Positions 63,700-64,000 of a stretch of 64,000 nt of DNA are shown here, piece by piece. The stretch comes from Hydractinia symbiolongicarpus (lineage: Eukaryota; Cnidaria; Hydrozoa; Anthoathecata; Hydractiniidae): contig NC_079888.1 of the NCBI RefSeq assembly GCF_029227915.1, forward strand, positions 2,119,001 through 2,183,000, written 5' to 3'. The notes beneath the pieces are model-generated. The model was not told where the DNA came from, searched no databases, and saw only the letters and a program-made list of their open reading frames with translations. A program made the translations under genes and the position numbers. Every line of letters starts with the position of its first letter. The stretch's first letter is position 1.

Positions 63700-64000
63700 A
63701 ATAGATAAATAGATAAATAGAAGTGCATATTTTACATGGCTAGCCTCACAAATAAAATAAGATGTACCCTGTCTATTATTTCCAGGAGGAGCCATGACTT
63801 AGGTAGGAAGTCTTGAGTGCTTAATGGTCATTTTAAGCTACGCAGACCCAATTACAGTCTCCGATCTACCAAATCGATCCGTGCAACATCCAACGACCCA
63901 CACAATGTGCCATCTCCCCAATTATCCTAACATGGCTTTGGTGAACCCGGGGCTATGGTAACATTCACTCGCACATATTAACTCGCCTCCAAGGGGAATC
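63700..64000 (-). mobile_element. SINE copy 6, cut by the window edge
   Basis: A degenerate GATAAATA tail lies just before 63722, then GTGCATATTTTACATGGCTA and the body up to the B-box side (GGGGAATC at the last base). The A-box head lies beyond the window. Diverged from the copy at 50791. Confidence 0.9.

Overview
This is an AT-rich eukaryotic window, most likely from a cnidarian and probably a hydrozoan (inference). Its genes are split by GT-AG introns. There is no bacterial gene organisation, and most of the sequence is transposon-derived. Two host genes can be read in full: a Ras-like small GTPase of RERG/RASL type (49938-52337, three exons) and a secreted furin-type matrix metalloproteinase (59935-62571, eight exons). 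A third, poorly defined secreted-protein locus is suggested by a signal-peptide exon at 23911-23974 and cysteine-bearing exons at 37909-38312 and 39251-39315.

Layout. 1-7020 is mostly featureless, with two decayed piggyBac-like remnants. 7021-9468 holds two abutting Helitron-like elements with 3' hairpins and CTAG ends. 11330-12870 holds a decayed relative, then a nested tandem duplication (about 320 bp and 55 bp units). 14255-16790 is a broken two-exon gene with a RING-like zinc motif resembling the N-terminal part of RAG1; its intron is filled by a 1.27 kb satellite of 22-bp units. 18157-22116 is a frameshifted non-LTR retrotransposon (SGNH esterase-like ORF, APE endonuclease, reverse transcriptase, pentanucleotide tail). 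24495-25205 is a piggyBac-type MITE flanked by TTAA.

28295-34638 is a 6.3 kb KDZ (Kyakuja-Dileera-Zisupton) DNA transposon with roughly 80-bp inverted ends and a 7-bp target duplication. It encodes a multi-exon, now defective, transposase on the minus strand and was later hit by three tRNA-derived SINEs. 40296-41374 is a minus-strand stack of Helitron-like elements. 47930-48930 looks like a foldback pair. The GTPase gene carries a full-length SINE in its second intron. 53950-54087 is a long hairpin MITE, 58547-58605 a minimal Helitron-like unit, and another SINE runs off the right edge.

The host genes do not form an operon or shared pathway. The metalloproteinase would act in extracellular matrix remodelling and the GTPase in cytoplasmic signalling. 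What dominates the window is layered transposition. Gene models were built by hand from splice signals and phase; transcript data would be needed to confirm exon ends.
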